A stretch of 64,000 nucleotides of DNA from Phaeobacter sp. QD34_24 (GCF_028890115.1 NZ_JARCJD010000003.1:1-64000), one strand, 5' to 3'. Positions 1 to 9,415 are shown, numbered from the stretch's first letter. The notes: a model not told the origin generated them from the letters alone. Numbers and translations: made by a program.

Positions 1-2
1 AC

Positions 3-65
3 AGGTGCCCAAAGGTCTTCCTGTCAGCCATCGCACTCGCAGCGCTCGTCATTTACTGGCTATGA
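3..65 (+). CDS. C-terminal end of a possible membrane protein (partial)
   Basis: Frame 3 is open from the window edge to a TGA at 63-65. It encodes a short hydrophobic tail (FLSAIALAALVIYWL) that looks like a C-terminal transmembrane helix. Most of the gene would lie outside the window. With only 20 codons the family cannot be named and the reading could be chance. Confidence 0.3.
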   Translation, partial: RCPKVFLSAIALAALVIYWL

Positions 66-138
66 GTCCTGACCCTAGCGCGCCTGTGGCACTCTTCGTT
101 CAGTCGGGGGACGACAGGATTGAGACAGAAAGGTAGAT

Positions 139-792
139 ATGACTGCTATTCGTGAGCTTGCGGGGGTTGGTCCCGTTCTGGAAAAAGCACTGAAAGCCAA
201 TGGCGTGACATCGGTCGAAGCGCTTGCCGCACTCAGTGCCGAAGCATTGGGCCAGGTGAAGGGCATCGGCGCGGCGCGGGCCGCGCGGCTGCAGCAGGCG
301 GCACAGGATCATCTGGCAGGCACAGCGAAGAAGACTGGGGCGGCCACACCGAGGAAGAAGGCGCCAAAACCGCGGGCGTCGGCTGCCGAGACCGGCGCGG
401 ACAGGCCCGCACCCGGCGAGAGTGAAGCGCAACTGAATGCCGCCCTTGCCGCCTCCGAAGCGGCGCGTCTTGCGGCCGAGGAAAAAGCCGCCAAGGCTAA
501 GATCAAGGCGCGCAAGGCCGCGAAAAAGGCCGAAGCACTGGCTCTGGAAATGTCTGAGGCACGGGTGAAGGCCAAGGAAAAGGCCAAGCGGGTGAAGGCC
601 AAGGCGCGCAAGGCGATCGAGCGGGAAAAGGCTAAGGCCGAGGCCATCCTGGCCCGCAAGACGGCCGATGGCAGAGCGGACAGCGACGCCAAGCCGGAGA
701 AGAAGAAGCAAGCCAAGGAGAAATCCGCCAAGGCCAAGCCTGCCAAGGACAAACCGGCAAAGGCGAAAAAATCGAAAAAGGCAAAGGGCTGA
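139..792 (+). CDS. Helix-hairpin-helix protein with histone H1-like Lys/Ala-rich tail
   Basis: The protein has 217 residues. Residues 1-55 contain helix-hairpin-helix signatures (LAGVGPVLEKAL and VKGIGAARAARL), a non-sequence-specific DNA-binding fold. From about residue 60 it becomes Ala/Lys/Glu-rich, with a likely long helix at 95-180, and ends in a very basic tail of KPAK/KAK repeats like bacterial histone H1-type proteins. No catalytic domain is visible. AAAGG lies just upstream of the ATG. The gene stands alone and ends at a terminator shared with convergent serS. Binding or compacting DNA is an inference from composition and the HhH fold. Confidence 0.75.
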   Translation: MTAIRELAGVGPVLEKALKANGVTSVEALAALSAEALGQVKGIGAARAARLQQAAQDHLAGTAKKTGAATPRKKAPKPRASAAETGADRPAPGESEAQLNAALAASEAARLAAEEKAAKAKIKARKAAKKAEALALEMSEARVKAKEKAKRVKAKARKAIEREKAKAEAILARKTADGRADSDAKPEKKKQAKEKSAKAKPAKDKPAKAKKSKKAKG

Positions 793-828
793 GCCCGGCG
801 TCTGATCCGCGATCACAGATCGGACAAT

Positions 829-865
829 AAAAAAACCGGCCCTCATCCTTGGGGCCGGTTCTTTT
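829..865. terminator. Bidirectional rho-independent terminator
   Basis: The arms AACCGGCCC (834-842) and GGGCCGGTT (852-860) form a 9-bp stem. An A-tract lies on the left and a T-rich run on the right, so it can serve both the HhH gene and convergent serS. Confidence 0.85.
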
Positions 866-887
866 GTCTTTGCGACCGGGGGCCGAC

Positions 888-2180
888 TCAGGCCAGGGTG
901 CCCTCTGCCGTCAGGGTCAGCTTGCCGCCGAGATAGGGGGCCAGCGCCTCTGGCAGCTTGACCGACCCATCGGCCTGCTGACCGTTCTCCAGCACCGCGA
1001 TCAGGCAGCGCCCGACGGCGAGGCCGGATCCGTTCAGCGTGTGCACAAACTCGGGCTTGCCGCCGCCCTCGGGACGGAAACGGGCGTTCATGCGGCGGGC
1101 CTGGAAGTCGCCGGTGGTGGACACCGAGGAAATCTCGCGATAGGCATCCTGGCCCGGCAGCCAGGCTTCAATGTCAAAGGTGCGGCGCGCGCCGAACCCC
1201 ATGTCGCCGGTGCAAAGCACCACGGTCCGGTAGGGTACGCCCAGTTTCTCCAGGATCCCTTCGGCGCAACGCAGCATGCGCTTTTGTTCGTCGTCGGAAG
1301 CGTCCGGATGGGTGATCGAGACCATCTCCACCTTTTCGAACTGGTGCTGACGCAGCATGCCCGATGTATCGCGCCCGGCCGATCCGGCTTCGGAGCGGAA
1401 GCACAGCGTGTGCGAGGTCATGCGGATGGGCAGGGCGCTGGCCTCCAGGATCTCTTCGGCGACCGAATAGGTCAGCGGCACTTCGGAAGTGGGCACCAGC
1501 CACCAGCCATTGGTGGTCTGATAGCTGTCCTCGCCGAATTTGGGCAGCTTATCTGTGCCATACATGGCCTCATCCCGCACCAGCACGGGCGAGTTCACCT
1601 CGGTCAGGCCGTTCTCATCCACATGGGTGTCCACCATGAATTGTGCCAGGGCGCGGTGGATGCGGGCAACGGCGCCTTTCAGGAAGACAAAGCGGGAGCC
1701 GGAAACCTTGGCGGCGGTCTCGAAATCCATCGCGGCGGCAACGCCTGCGATTTCAAAATGCTCCTTGGGGGTGAAATCCAGTTCTGCGGGCGTGCCCCAG
1801 CGGTTCACCTCCACATTGTCGTTCTCGTCGGCGCCATCGGGCACATCCGCGGCCGGGCTGTTGGGCAGGCGGGCCAGCATGTCAGTGAGCTTGGCATCCA
1901 GCTCCTTGGCCTCTGCCTGCAGGGCGGCGACTTCGGCCTTCTTGCCTGCCACTTCACTGCGCAGGCGTTCGAATTCGTCATTGTCGCCCTTGGCCTTGGC
2001 CGCGCCAATCGCCTTGGCGGCCTTGTTCTGAGCGGCCTGGGCTTCTTCGGCGGCCTGGATCTTGGCGCGGCGCGCCTCGTCAAGGGCCAGCACGTCAGAA
2101 GAGACAGCCGCATCCCCACGCCGCGCCAGAGCGGCGTCAAAAGCGGCAGGATTTTCGCGGATCGCGCGGATGTCATGCAT
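888..2180 (-). CDS. serS: Seryl-tRNA synthetase
   Basis: The enzyme has 430 residues, normal for bacterial SerRS, and charges tRNA-Ser (and tRNA-Sec where present) with serine in the cytosol. The N-terminal antiparallel coiled-coil arm that holds the tRNA long variable arm spans about residues 30-100. Class II motif 2 is seen as [20 protein letters not shown] and motif 3 as [18 protein letters not shown] near the C-terminus. Transcription is convergent with the upstream HhH gene and divergent from yajC. Confidence 0.98.
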   Translation of the reverse strand: MHDIRAIRENPAAFDAALARRGDAAVSSDVLALDEARRAKIQAAEEAQAAQNKAAKAIGAAKAKGDNDEFERLRSEVAGKKAEVAALQAEAKELDAKLTDMLARLPNSPAADVPDGADENDNVEVNRWGTPAELDFTPKEHFEIAGVAAAMDFETAAKVSGSRFVFLKGAVARIHRALAQFMVDTHVDENGLTEVNSPVLVRDEAMYGTDKLPKFGEDSYQTTNGWWLVPTSEVPLTYSVAEEILEASALPIRMTSHTLCFRSEAGSAGRDTSGMLRQHQFEKVEMVSITHPDASDDEQKRMLRCAEGILEKLGVPYRTVVLCTGDMGFGARRTFDIEAWLPGQDAYREISSVSTTGDFQARRMNARFRPEGGGKPEFVHTLNGSGLAVGRCLIAVLENGQQADGSVKLPEALAPYLGGKLTLTAEGTLA

Positions 2181-2407
2181 GAGGGTGGCTCCTGTCTGAG
2201 AGACGATTTTGAATCAGTGCCAAACCTATGCCCCAGCCGCAGCCAAAGAGGAAGAGGGCAGAGCGGGGTTCCTGCCAAGGTGTTGCAGGGCGGAATCTGC
2301 ACATCATCGCGCTGCCTTTGCCTTGCAACTGCCCATGCCAGCGCATAGGTTCGCCTGCAAAATCGGGGCGCCCGCTGTGGGCCCTCCCAGACAGAAGGAA
2401 TATCCCC

Positions 2408-2692
2408 TTGGACGCAAATGCGATTGGCCAGTTTCTCCCGCTTATTCTGATCTTTGCGATCATGTACTTCCTGCTGATCCGCCCGCAGCAGAAGAAGATG
2501 AAAGAACACCAGAAAATGGTCTCTGACCTGCGCCGTGGCGATCAGGTGGTGACCCAGGGCGGGCTGATTGGCAAGGTGGCCAAGGTGAAGGACGACAATG
2601 AGGTCGAGGTCGAGCTGGCCGAAGGCGTCAAGGTGCGCGTTGTGCGCTCCACCATTGCTCAGGTGCTTTCGAAGACCGAGCCGGCAGCCTAA
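2408..2692 (+). CDS. yajC: Preprotein translocase subunit YajC (TTG start)
   Basis: YajC is a small inner-membrane partner of SecDF. The frame is open further upstream, but the family sequence begins at DANAIGQFLPLILIF. I place the start at TTG 2408, preceded by AGAAGGAA with about 7 nt spacing, giving 94 residues, the normal size. One transmembrane helix lies at about residues 7-25, followed by the conserved RPQQKKMKEH and a cytosolic domain containing GDQVVTQGGLIGKV. It sits 34 nt before secD, the classical yajC-secD-secF order. Confidence 0.95.
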   Translation: MDANAIGQFLPLILIFAIMYFLLIRPQQKKMKEHQKMVSDLRRGDQVVTQGGLIGKVAKVKDDNEVEVELAEGVKVRVVRSTIAQVLSKTEPAA

Positions 2693-2726
2693 GGCTCCTG
2701 TCCCAACTATCTGAAAAGGCAGGGCA

Positions 2727-4388
2727 ATGCTGCAAATTGATCTCTGGAAGAGGGTGCTGATCTGGCTGGTCTGTGTGGCTGGCCTTGTGCTGGCCCTGCC
2801 AAATGCGTTCTACACCCGCGTCGAACAGGCCAATGACGCCGTCACCGCGATCGAGATGAAGGGCGAAACGCCCGAGCGTCTTGAGATGGCGGCGCAGTGG
2901 CCGGAATGGATGCCCTCGGGGCTGGTCAACCTTGGCCTCGATCTGCGCGGTGGCGCCCATCTTCTGGCCGAGGTTCAGGTCGAAGACGTCTATGCCGCGC
3001 GGATGGATGCGCTCTGGCCCGAGGTGCGCAATGCCCTGCGCCCCGAACGCGACGCGATCGGTACCTTCCGCCTGCAACCGGCGCCCGATGGGCAGATTCG
3101 CGTGAAGCTGTCCAAACCGGACGGTATGGCGCGGGCCTTGGAAGTGGTGCGCGGGCTTGCCAATCCGGTCACCAGCCTGACCGGGGCCGGGGCGACGGAT
3201 ATCATCGTGTCGGGCGATGGTGATGTTCTGACGGTCGAGTTGAGCGAGGCCGAGCGCCTTGCCTCGGACGATCGTACCGTGCGCCAGTCGCTGGAGATCG
3301 TGCGCCGCCGGATCGACGAGGTCGGCACCCGCGAACCCACCATTCAGCGACAGGGCGCCGACCGCATCCTGATCCAGGTTCCGGGCATTGGCTCGGCGTC
3401 GGAACTGAAGGCGATCATCGGCACCACCGCGCAGCTGACCTTCAACCCGGTGGTGGGGCGTGGCAGCGACCCGGACGCCCGTGCCGGAACCGGCAACAAG
3501 GTGATCCCCTCGCTGGACGAGGCGGGCACATTCTACACCGTTGAAGCTGCTCCTGTTGTAACCGGCGAAGACCTGGTGGATGCGCAGCCCTCCTTTGATC
3601 AGAACGGCCGTCCGGCGGTGACCTTCCGTTTCAACACCTCCGGTGCGCGTCGCTTTGGCGATTATACGGCGGAAAACATCGGATCTCCCTTCGCCATCGT
3701 GTTGGATGACGAGGTGGTTTCGGCGCCGGTGATCCAGGCGCATATTCCCGGCGGATCGGGGATCATCACCGGCAACTTCTCCATCGAGGAAAGCACCAAC
3801 CTGGCGGTTCTCCTGCGCGCAGGCGCCCTGCCTGCCGGGCTGGAGTTCCTGGAAGAGCGCACCATCGGCCCGGAGCTGGGGCAGGACAGTATCGACGCGG
3901 GCAAGATCGCGACCATCGTGGCCTTCATCGCCGTGCTGGTCTTCATGACGCTGTCTTATGGTCTGTTCGGTATCTTTGCCAACGTCGCGCTGATGCTGAA
4001 CGTGGCGCTGATCTTTGGCGCGCTCAGCCTGATCGGCGGCACATTGACCCTGCCGGGCATCGCCGGGATCGTGCTGACCGTCGGCATGGCGGTGGACGCC
4101 AACGTGCTGGTGTTCGAGCGTATCCGCGAAGAATTGAAGGCGGGGCGTGGTCCGGCGCGGGCCATCGACGAGGGCTATTCCAAGGCGCTGAGCGCCATTC
4201 TGGATGCGAACGTCACCACCTTCATCACTGCGGTGATCCTCTTTGCCATGGGCTCGGGCCCGGTGCGTGGATTTGCCATTACCCTGGGCCTTGGCATCAT
4301 GACCTCGGTCTTCACCGCGATCTTTGTAACGCGGGTGATGATCGTCATGTGGTTCGAACGGCGCCGTCCGAAAACGATTGAGGTGTGA
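2727..4388 (+). CDS. secD: Protein translocase subunit SecD
   Basis: This 553-residue RND-family protein uses the proton motive force with SecF to complete export of proteins through SecYEG. An N-terminal membrane helix lies at residues 9-27. The periplasmic P1 domain follows with the GLDLRGGAHLL motif (about residue 72), then the RRRIDEVGTREPTIQRQG region. Five C-terminal transmembrane helices include GMAVDANVLVFERIREEL. secF starts 1 nt after its stop, so the two are translated together. Confidence 0.98.
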   Translation: MLQIDLWKRVLIWLVCVAGLVLALPNAFYTRVEQANDAVTAIEMKGETPERLEMAAQWPEWMPSGLVNLGLDLRGGAHLLAEVQVEDVYAARMDALWPEVRNALRPERDAIGTFRLQPAPDGQIRVKLSKPDGMARALEVVRGLANPVTSLTGAGATDIIVSGDGDVLTVELSEAERLASDDRTVRQSLEIVRRRIDEVGTREPTIQRQGADRILIQVPGIGSASELKAIIGTTAQLTFNPVVGRGSDPDARAGTGNKVIPSLDEAGTFYTVEAAPVVTGEDLVDAQPSFDQNGRPAVTFRFNTSGARRFGDYTAENIGSPFAIVLDDEVVSAPVIQAHIPGGSGIITGNFSIEESTNLAVLLRAGALPAGLEFLEERTIGPELGQDSIDAGKIATIVAFIAVLVFMTLSYGLFGIFANVALMLNVALIFGALSLIGGTLTLPGIAGIVLTVGMAVDANVLVFERIREELKAGRGPARAIDEGYSKALSAILDANVTTFITAVILFAMGSGPVRGFAITLGLGIMTSVFTAIFVTRVMIVMWFERRRPKTIEV

Positions 4389-4389
4389 T

Positions 4390-5358
4390 ATGCGGCTGAG
4401 ACTTGTTCCCGAAAGTACCTCTTTCGACTTTTTCAAACGCTGGAAGCTCTGGCTGGGCCTGTCGGCCTTGATGATGGTGGTCGGGTTTGCCTCCTTCATG
4501 CTGCAAGGGCTGAACTTCGGCATCGATTTTCGCGGCGGTACCACCATCCGCACCGAAAGCACCCAAGCCATCGATGTCGGGGCCTATCGTGACGCGATGA
4601 GCCCGCTGGGCCTTGGCGATATCTCCATCACCGAGGTGTTCGATCCGACCTTCGAGGAAGACCAGCATGTGGCGATGATCCGGATCCAGGCGCAGGACGA
4701 TGGCGAGTCGATTTCCGGCGAGGTGATCGAACAGCTGAACGCGGCCCTTGCGACCGTTGCCCCGGATATCAAGTTCGTCTCGGTCGAATCCGTCGGCCCC
4801 AAGGTTTCGGGCGAATTGGTGCAGACGGCGGTCATCGCGGTGGTGCTGGCGATTGGCGCGGTACTGGTCTACATCTGGCTGCGCTTTGAATGGCAGTTCG
4901 CTCTGGGGGCCGTGGCCGCCCTGGTGCATGACGTGGTGCTGACCATCGGCATCTTCTCGGAGCTGCAGATCAAGTTCGACCTGGCGATCATCGCGGCGCT
5001 GCTGACCATTGTGGGCTATTCGCTGAACGACACCGTGGTGGTCTTTGACCGGGTGCGCGAGAACCTGCGCCGCTACAAGAAAAAGTCGCTGGCCGAGGTG
5101 CTGAATCTCTCGATCAACGAAACCCTGAGCCGCACCATGATGACCTCCGTGACCACGCTGATTGCGCTGATCTCGCTCTATGTGCTGGGCGGTGATGTGA
5201 TCCGCGGCTTCGTCTTTGCGATGATCTGGGGTGTCATTGTCGGGACCTATTCCTCGGTCTTTGTGGCCTCGACCATCCTGCTGTGGCTGGGGGTCAAGCG
5301 CGACTGGTCCAAACCCTCGACGCCGACCGGCAATCAATTTGCCAATGTTGACGCCTAG
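4390..5358 (+). CDS. secF: Protein translocase subunit SecF
   Basis: SecF is the partner of SecD in the inner membrane. I start it at ATG 4390 (MRLRLVPEST, 322 residues) rather than the in-frame TTG at 4378, because ATTGAGGTG lies just upstream and the extra codons would overlap secD. Visible SecF signatures are the N-terminal helix (LWLGLSALMMVVGFASFML), GIDFRGGT, a periplasmic domain, and the helices containing YSLNDTVVVFDRVREN. The stop codon directly abuts the ATG of the next gene. Confidence 0.97.
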   Translation: MRLRLVPESTSFDFFKRWKLWLGLSALMMVVGFASFMLQGLNFGIDFRGGTTIRTESTQAIDVGAYRDAMSPLGLGDISITEVFDPTFEEDQHVAMIRIQAQDDGESISGEVIEQLNAALATVAPDIKFVSVESVGPKVSGELVQTAVIAVVLAIGAVLVYIWLRFEWQFALGAVAALVHDVVLTIGIFSELQIKFDLAIIAALLTIVGYSLNDTVVVFDRVRENLRRYKKKSLAEVLNLSINETLSRTMMTSVTTLIALISLYVLGGDVIRGFVFAMIWGVIVGTYSSVFVASTILLWLGVKRDWSKPSTPTGNQFANVDA

Positions 5359-6114
5359 ATGATGGCAGAGGGGCTCAGCACTGCGCTTGCACTGCCGGGC
5401 GTGGTTTGGGTCCTCTCGGTCACCTTCGTGGCGGGGATCGTCTACGGCTTTGCCGGGTTTGGCGCGGCGCTGATCTTCATGCCTGTTGCCACTGCATTTT
5501 TGGCTCCGACCCTTGCGGTCGGAGCCTTTTCCGTTTCGGCACTGATCTCGCTGGTCACGGTTGTCCCCAAGGCTGTTCGACACTGCAATCGGATACACGT
5601 GGGGCAGTTGGTACTGGCGGCTGTCGTCATGATGCCCTTGGGGCTTTATGCGCTATCCACTTGGGAGATCACCCTGCTGCGCTGGCTGGTCTTGCTGGTG
5701 GCTGCGGGGACTTTGACATCGCTGGTCTTTGGCTGGCGCCGCAAGGCAGGCACGGGGTGGCGGGCACGGTTTGGCATTGGCGGTGCATCCGGGCTGGTCG
5801 GAGGGGCGACCGGGCTTGTCGGGCCAATCGCGGTATTGTTCCAACTGTCTTCGACCGATGGGCCAGAGCGGGGGCGGGCCAATACCATCGTCTTTCTGAC
5901 ACTGACATCTCTGCTCACCCTGCCGCTGATGTGGGGGCAGGGGATCCTCACTGAAAATGCGCTTTGGCTGGGGGTCTTGCTGATCCCGCCCTATGGGTTG
6001 GGCAGCCTTGTCGGGCAGGCGCTTTTTGACCCGGAAAAAGAACGTCTCTATCGTCTTGTCGCCTATAGTGTTATCGCCGCTGCAATTGTTGGTGGCCTGC
6101 CGGTTTGGGGATGA
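5359..6114 (+). CDS. TauE/SafE family membrane transporter
   Basis: This 251-residue protein is almost entirely hydrophobic, with about seven or eight predicted helices. It carries the family's internal repeat, with glycine-rich starts (GIVYGFAGFGAALIFMP near residue 24, and a matching GGASGLVGGATGLVGP in the second half). The TauE/SafE (DUF81) family includes exporters of sulfite, sulfoacetate and other organic anions. The substrate here cannot be told from sequence. It begins immediately after the secF stop and so probably shares its transcript, although no functional link to Sec is known. Confidence 0.85.
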   Translation: MMAEGLSTALALPGVVWVLSVTFVAGIVYGFAGFGAALIFMPVATAFLAPTLAVGAFSVSALISLVTVVPKAVRHCNRIHVGQLVLAAVVMMPLGLYALSTWEITLLRWLVLLVAAGTLTSLVFGWRRKAGTGWRARFGIGGASGLVGGATGLVGPIAVLFQLSSTDGPERGRANTIVFLTLTSLLTLPLMWGQGILTENALWLGVLLIPPYGLGSLVGQALFDPEKERLYRLVAYSVIAAAIVGGLPVWG

Positions 6115-6174
6115 TATCCTTGCCGGGCGGCAACCGTCGTCGAGAATTCTGGAGCCAGCAGGAGAGACAGATCC

Positions 6175-6528
6175 ATGCGCCTGAATGAAGTCACCTATTC
6201 CGACGCCCTGCCGGTAGACGGCTATGGAGAGGGGTTCTTTCGCATCGGCGGCGAGGTACACCATGGCGCCGTTGTCACCGGAGCACGGGGCACCAGCGCT
6301 TGGGGCGGCTATGGCGATCACGCGGCCTTGCTGGCGCTGGCTGACGAGATCGATGTTCTATTTATCGGCACTGGCGCCGAGGTGGCTCATATCCCCGCCG
6401 ATTTGCGCCAGGTCCTTGAGACGGCCGGAATGGGGGTCGAGACGATGAACTCCCCCGCCGCCTGTCGCACCTATAATGTGCTTCTGTCCGAAGGGCGCCG
6501 GATCGCCTTGGCCGTGCTGCCGGTCTGA
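6175..6528 (+). CDS. Mth938-like domain protein
   Basis: This 117-residue single-domain protein belongs to the Mth938-like (DUF498) family. Relatives include the mitochondrial complex I assembly factor NDUFAF3. The core [18 protein letters not shown] and [18 protein letters not shown] are typical. The bacterial role is not established. It lies between the secDF group and ccmA, an order I recall from other Rhodobacterales genomes. Confidence 0.8.
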   Translation: MRLNEVTYSDALPVDGYGEGFFRIGGEVHHGAVVTGARGTSAWGGYGDHAALLALADEIDVLFIGTGAEVAHIPADLRQVLETAGMGVETMNSPAACRTYNVLLSEGRRIALAVLPV

Positions 6529-6592
6529 TGCGAGGAAAACGTCGGGCGATTTCGTCTTTTGTAAGAACCCACAATGGGATAGTCAGTCATTC

Positions 6593-7210
6593 ATGACATT
6601 GAATGTAACCGATCTCTCAATCGCGCGCGGTGGCCTGCCTGTGCTGGAGGGCCTGGGTTTCACGCTTGAGCCGGGCCGGGCCCTGATCCTGCGCGGGCCG
6701 AACGGGATCGGCAAGACGACGCTCCTGCGCACCATTGCCGGGCTGCAGCCGCCGCTGTCGGGCCACATCACCGGGGCTGAGGATCAGATCGCCTATGCGG
6801 CGCATTCCGACGGGTTGAAACCGGCCCTGACCGTGACGGAAAACCTCACCTTCTGGGCTAGCGTCTTTGGCGCCTCTTCCATCGAACCGGCGCTGGATGC
6901 CTTTCAACTGGTCGCCTTGCGCGATCGGCCCGCAGGGGCGCTGTCGGCGGGGCAGAAACGGCGTTTGGGCCTGTCGCGGATGTTGGTGACGGGGCGACCC
7001 ATCTGGATCATGGATGAACCCACGGTGAGCCTCGACACAGGCGCGGTGGCCATGTTTGCCGATGCGGTGCGCGCGCATCTGGGGCAGGGGGGATCGGCGC
7101 TGATCGCCACTCATATCGACCTGGGCCTGGACGAGGCAGAGGTGCTGGACGTGGGCGTCTTCAAGGCGCGCCTGCCCGCATTGGACGATTTCGACGAGGG
7201 CTTTTTATGA
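6593..7210 (+). CDS. ccmA: Heme exporter ATP-binding protein CcmA
   Basis: CcmA is the ATPase of the CcmABCD complex, which releases holo-CcmE during cytochrome c maturation (HelA in Rhodobacter). I start at ATG 6593 ([10 protein letters not shown], 205 residues), which matches the family length. The frame is open upstream, but that part lacks homology. Walker A is GPNGIGKTT (about residues 35-43), the ABC signature is [13 protein letters not shown], and Walker B is IWIMDEPT. Its stop overlaps the ccmB start (ATGA), so the two are translationally coupled. Confidence 0.96.
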   Translation: MTLNVTDLSIARGGLPVLEGLGFTLEPGRALILRGPNGIGKTTLLRTIAGLQPPLSGHITGAEDQIAYAAHSDGLKPALTVTENLTFWASVFGASSIEPALDAFQLVALRDRPAGALSAGQKRRLGLSRMLVTGRPIWIMDEPTVSLDTGAVAMFADAVRAHLGQGGSALIATHIDLGLDEAEVLDVGVFKARLPALDDFDEGFL

Positions 7211-7863
7211 TCGCTCTCTTGATGCGGGATCTGCGCCTTGCGGTGCGTGCGGGCGGCGGCTTTGGCCTGGGCCTTGCGTTTTTCCTGATCGTCACCGTGA
7301 TGGTGCCCTTCTCGGTGGGGCCGAATTCCGAGCTGTTGACCCGCATTGCGCCCGGCGTGTTGTGGCTGGGGGCGCTGCTCTCGTGCCTGTTGTCGCTCGA
7401 TCGCCTGCTGGCGCTGGACTGGGAGGATGGCTCGCTGGATCTTCTGGCCACCGCGCCCCTGCCGCTGGAGGGGGTGGTCACCATCAAGGCCCTGGCGCAT
7501 TGGATCACCACCGGCCTGCCGCTGGTTCTGGCCGCGCCGGTGCTGGGCGTTCTGCTGAACCTGCCGACCCCGGGATTTTTCTGGCTGGTGATTTCCCTGT
7601 TTCTGGGCACGCCCGCGCTGTCGGTGATCGGCACCTTCGGCGCGGCGCTGACCGTAGGTTTGAAGCGCGGCGGGCTGCTGTTGTCGCTTCTGGTGATGCC
7701 GCTTTACGTGCCGACACTGATCTTTGGCGCCGAGGTGGCCCGGCGCGGCGCCGAAGACATGGCGGTGCAGACGCCGCTGTTGATGCTGGCGGGAATTTCG
7801 GCGGCGGTGATCGCGCTATTGCCCTTTGCCAGCGCCGCCGTCTTGCGTATCAATCTACGCTGA
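7207..7863 (+). CDS. ccmB: Heme exporter membrane protein CcmB
   Basis: CcmB is the 218-residue membrane subunit paired with CcmA. Six transmembrane stretches can be read, among them [20 protein letters not shown], a helix containing [21 protein letters not shown], and a C-terminal helix. The LxxDxxDGSLDLL segment after the second helix is characteristic of the family. It starts inside the ccmA stop. A 70-nt gap holding a possible 17-codon ORF separates it from ccmC. Confidence 0.96.
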   Translation: MIALLMRDLRLAVRAGGGFGLGLAFFLIVTVMVPFSVGPNSELLTRIAPGVLWLGALLSCLLSLDRLLALDWEDGSLDLLATAPLPLEGVVTIKALAHWITTGLPLVLAAPVLGVLLNLPTPGFFWLVISLFLGTPALSVIGTFGAALTVGLKRGGLLLSLLVMPLYVPTLIFGAEVARRGAEDMAVQTPLLMLAGISAAVIALLPFASAAVLRINLR

Positions 7864-7874
7864 GTGAGGGCAGG

Positions 7875-7928
7875 ATGACCTTGAATGAGAGCCACCACTT
7901 GAAACACCGGGAGCGGGGAACAAGATAG
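7875..7928 (+). CDS. Possible 17-codon ORF between ccmB and ccmC
   Basis: ATG 7875 is preceded by GAGGGCAGG and reads MTLNESHHLKHRERGTR before a TAG at 7926-7928, 5 nt before ccmC. ccmC itself has no good ribosome site in the short space before it, so translation could be handed on from this ORF. No homologue is known to me, and the ORF could be chance. Confidence 0.3.
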   Translation: MTLNESHHLKHRERGTR

Positions 7929-7933
7929 CCACC

Positions 7934-8665
7934 ATGTCGATCTGGGAATATGCCAATCCGAAGAAATTCCTCTCCACCACGGAAAGGGTGATGCCTGCCT
8001 TGTGGATCCTTTCGGGTCTATTGATGGTCGTGGGTCTGGTCTGGGGCTTCTTCTTCACCCCCGATGACTATCGGCAGGGCTCCACGGTCAAGATCATCTT
8101 CCTGCATGTGCCAGCGGCCCTGCTGGCGATCAATGCCTGGTTCATGATGCTGGTGGCCTCTCTGGTGTGGCTGGTGCGCCGCCACCACGTCAGTGCCCTG
8201 GCCGCCCGGGCGGCCGCCCCCGTGGGGGTGGTGATGACGCTGATTGCCCTGGCGACCGGTGCCATCTGGGGCCAGCCGATGTGGGGCACCTGGTGGGCCT
8301 GGGATCCGCGCCTGACCTCCTTCCTGGTGCTGTTCCTGTTCTACCTTGGCTATATCGCCCTGTGGGAGGCAATCGATAACCCGGATACCGCGGCCGATCT
8401 CACATCTATCCTGTGCCTGGTGGGATCTGTCTTTGCAGTGCTCAGCCGCTATGCGGTGAACTTCTGGAACCAGGGGCTGCATCAGGGCGCCTCGCTGAGC
8501 CTCGACAAGAAAGAGAACGTGGCGGATGCCTTCTCCAACCCGCTTTATGTCTGCATGATTGGCTTTGGCGTCTTCTTCATCGCAATGGTGTTCTACCGCA
8601 CCGGAACCGAAATTCGCGCGCGCCGGATCAAGGCGCTCTTGGCGCGTGAAAGGCTGGAGGCATGA
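7934..8665 (+). CDS. ccmC: Heme exporter protein CcmC
   Basis: CcmC (HelC) loads heme onto CcmE in the periplasm. It has 243 residues and six transmembrane helices. The periplasmic tryptophan-rich WWD motif appears as WGTWWAWDPRLTS (about residues 116-128). Conserved histidines sit on either side, one in HVPAALLAINAW and one in NQGLHQGAS. The 3' end overlaps the ccmD start by ATGA. Confidence 0.97.
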   Translation: MSIWEYANPKKFLSTTERVMPALWILSGLLMVVGLVWGFFFTPDDYRQGSTVKIIFLHVPAALLAINAWFMMLVASLVWLVRRHHVSALAARAAAPVGVVMTLIALATGAIWGQPMWGTWWAWDPRLTSFLVLFLFYLGYIALWEAIDNPDTAADLTSILCLVGSVFAVLSRYAVNFWNQGLHQGASLSLDKKENVADAFSNPLYVCMIGFGVFFIAMVFYRTGTEIRARRIKALLARERLEA

Positions 8666-8823
8666 TGCCCGATCTTGGAAAATATGCAGAGGCGGTGCTG
8701 TCGTCCTATGCCGCTTCGATCCTGCTCTTGGTGCTTTTGGTGGTGATGACGCTCTGGCGTGGTCGCCGGGTGCGCACCGAGATGGAACGGCTGGAACAGG
8801 AGCGGATGAAGCGCAATGGCTAA
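8662..8823 (+). CDS. ccmD: Heme exporter protein CcmD
   Basis: CcmD is a 53-residue protein with a single transmembrane helix (AASILLLVLLVVMTLW, about residues 17-32) and a basic, Glu/Arg-rich cytosolic tail (RRVRTEMERLEQERMKRNG). It is needed to release holo-CcmE from CcmABC. It begins in the ATGA overlap with ccmC and overlaps ccmG by 8 nt. Its small size makes it easy to miss. Position, length and topology all fit CcmD (HelD). Confidence 0.9.
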   Translation: MMPDLGKYAEAVLSSYAASILLLVLLVVMTLWRGRRVRTEMERLEQERMKRNG

Positions 8824-9355
8824 GATCTCTCCCTTGATGGCTGTGCCCGTCGTGGTCTTTGCGGGCTTTGTCGGCCTGGCGCTGGTGGGCATGTTCCGCG
8901 AGGATCCCGAAAGCCTGCCCTCCGCGCGCGAAGGCCAGCCCGCGCCGCCGGTGGTGCTGGAGGCCTTCCCCGGCAAGGAGGGGTTCGACGATGCGACCCT
9001 GCGCGACGGGACCGTGAAACTGGTGAACTACTGGGCCAGCTGGTGCGCGCCCTGCCGGGCCGAGCATCCGATGCTGGAACAGCTCGCCGCCGAGGGTGTG
9101 CCGATCTATGGCGTCAACTACAAGGACCAGGCGGACAACGCGGCCTCCTTCCTTGAGGAGCTGGGCGATCCTTATACCGCCATCGGGCGGGACGAAAAGG
9201 GCCGCATGGCCATCGATTGGGGCCTCTATGGCGTGCCCGAAACCTATGTGATCGATGGCCAGGGCAAGATCATGCTGCGCTTTGCCGGGCCACTGACCAA
9301 TGCGGTGCTGGAAAAGACCCTGCGCCCGGCGATGGAAAAGGCGGCGGGTCAGTAA
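8816..9355 (+). CDS. ccmG: Thiol:disulfide oxidoreductase CcmG/HelX (DsbE family)
   Basis: This 179-residue protein is anchored by an N-terminal helix (about residues 5-25), with a periplasmic thioredoxin fold. The active site is WASWCAPCRAEHP (about residues 66-78), and the cis-proline loop is YGVPETYVIDG. It keeps apocytochrome c cysteines reduced for heme ligation. It is the last gene of ccmABCDG and is followed by a terminator. The ccmE, ccmF and ccmH genes are not in this window. Confidence 0.95.
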   Translation: MAKISPLMAVPVVVFAGFVGLALVGMFREDPESLPSAREGQPAPPVVLEAFPGKEGFDDATLRDGTVKLVNYWASWCAPCRAEHPMLEQLAAEGVPIYGVNYKDQADNAASFLEELGDPYTAIGRDEKGRMAIDWGLYGVPETYVIDGQGKIMLRFAGPLTNAVLEKTLRPAMEKAAGQ

Positions 9356-9381
9356 GCGGACCACTTGAGTATCAGAGAAAG

Positions 9382-9404
9382 CGCCCGCCATTGGCGGGCG
9401 TTTT
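9382..9404 (+). terminator. Rho-independent terminator after ccmG
   Basis: The arms CGCCCGCCA (9382-9390) and TGGCGGGCG (9392-9400) are followed by TTTT. It ends the ccm operon and faces the convergent gene at 9416. Confidence 0.85.
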
Positions 9405-9415
9405 GCATTTGCGCA

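Noticed and set aside
849-2348. Long plus-strand ORF of 499 codons opposite serS
   Set aside because: It is the complement of serS, with biased composition and no family motifs; serS is certain.
2628-4571. 647-codon minus-strand ORF opposite secD
   Set aside because: A shadow of the GC-rich secD coding frame, rich in His/Arg/Asp with no recognisable domain.
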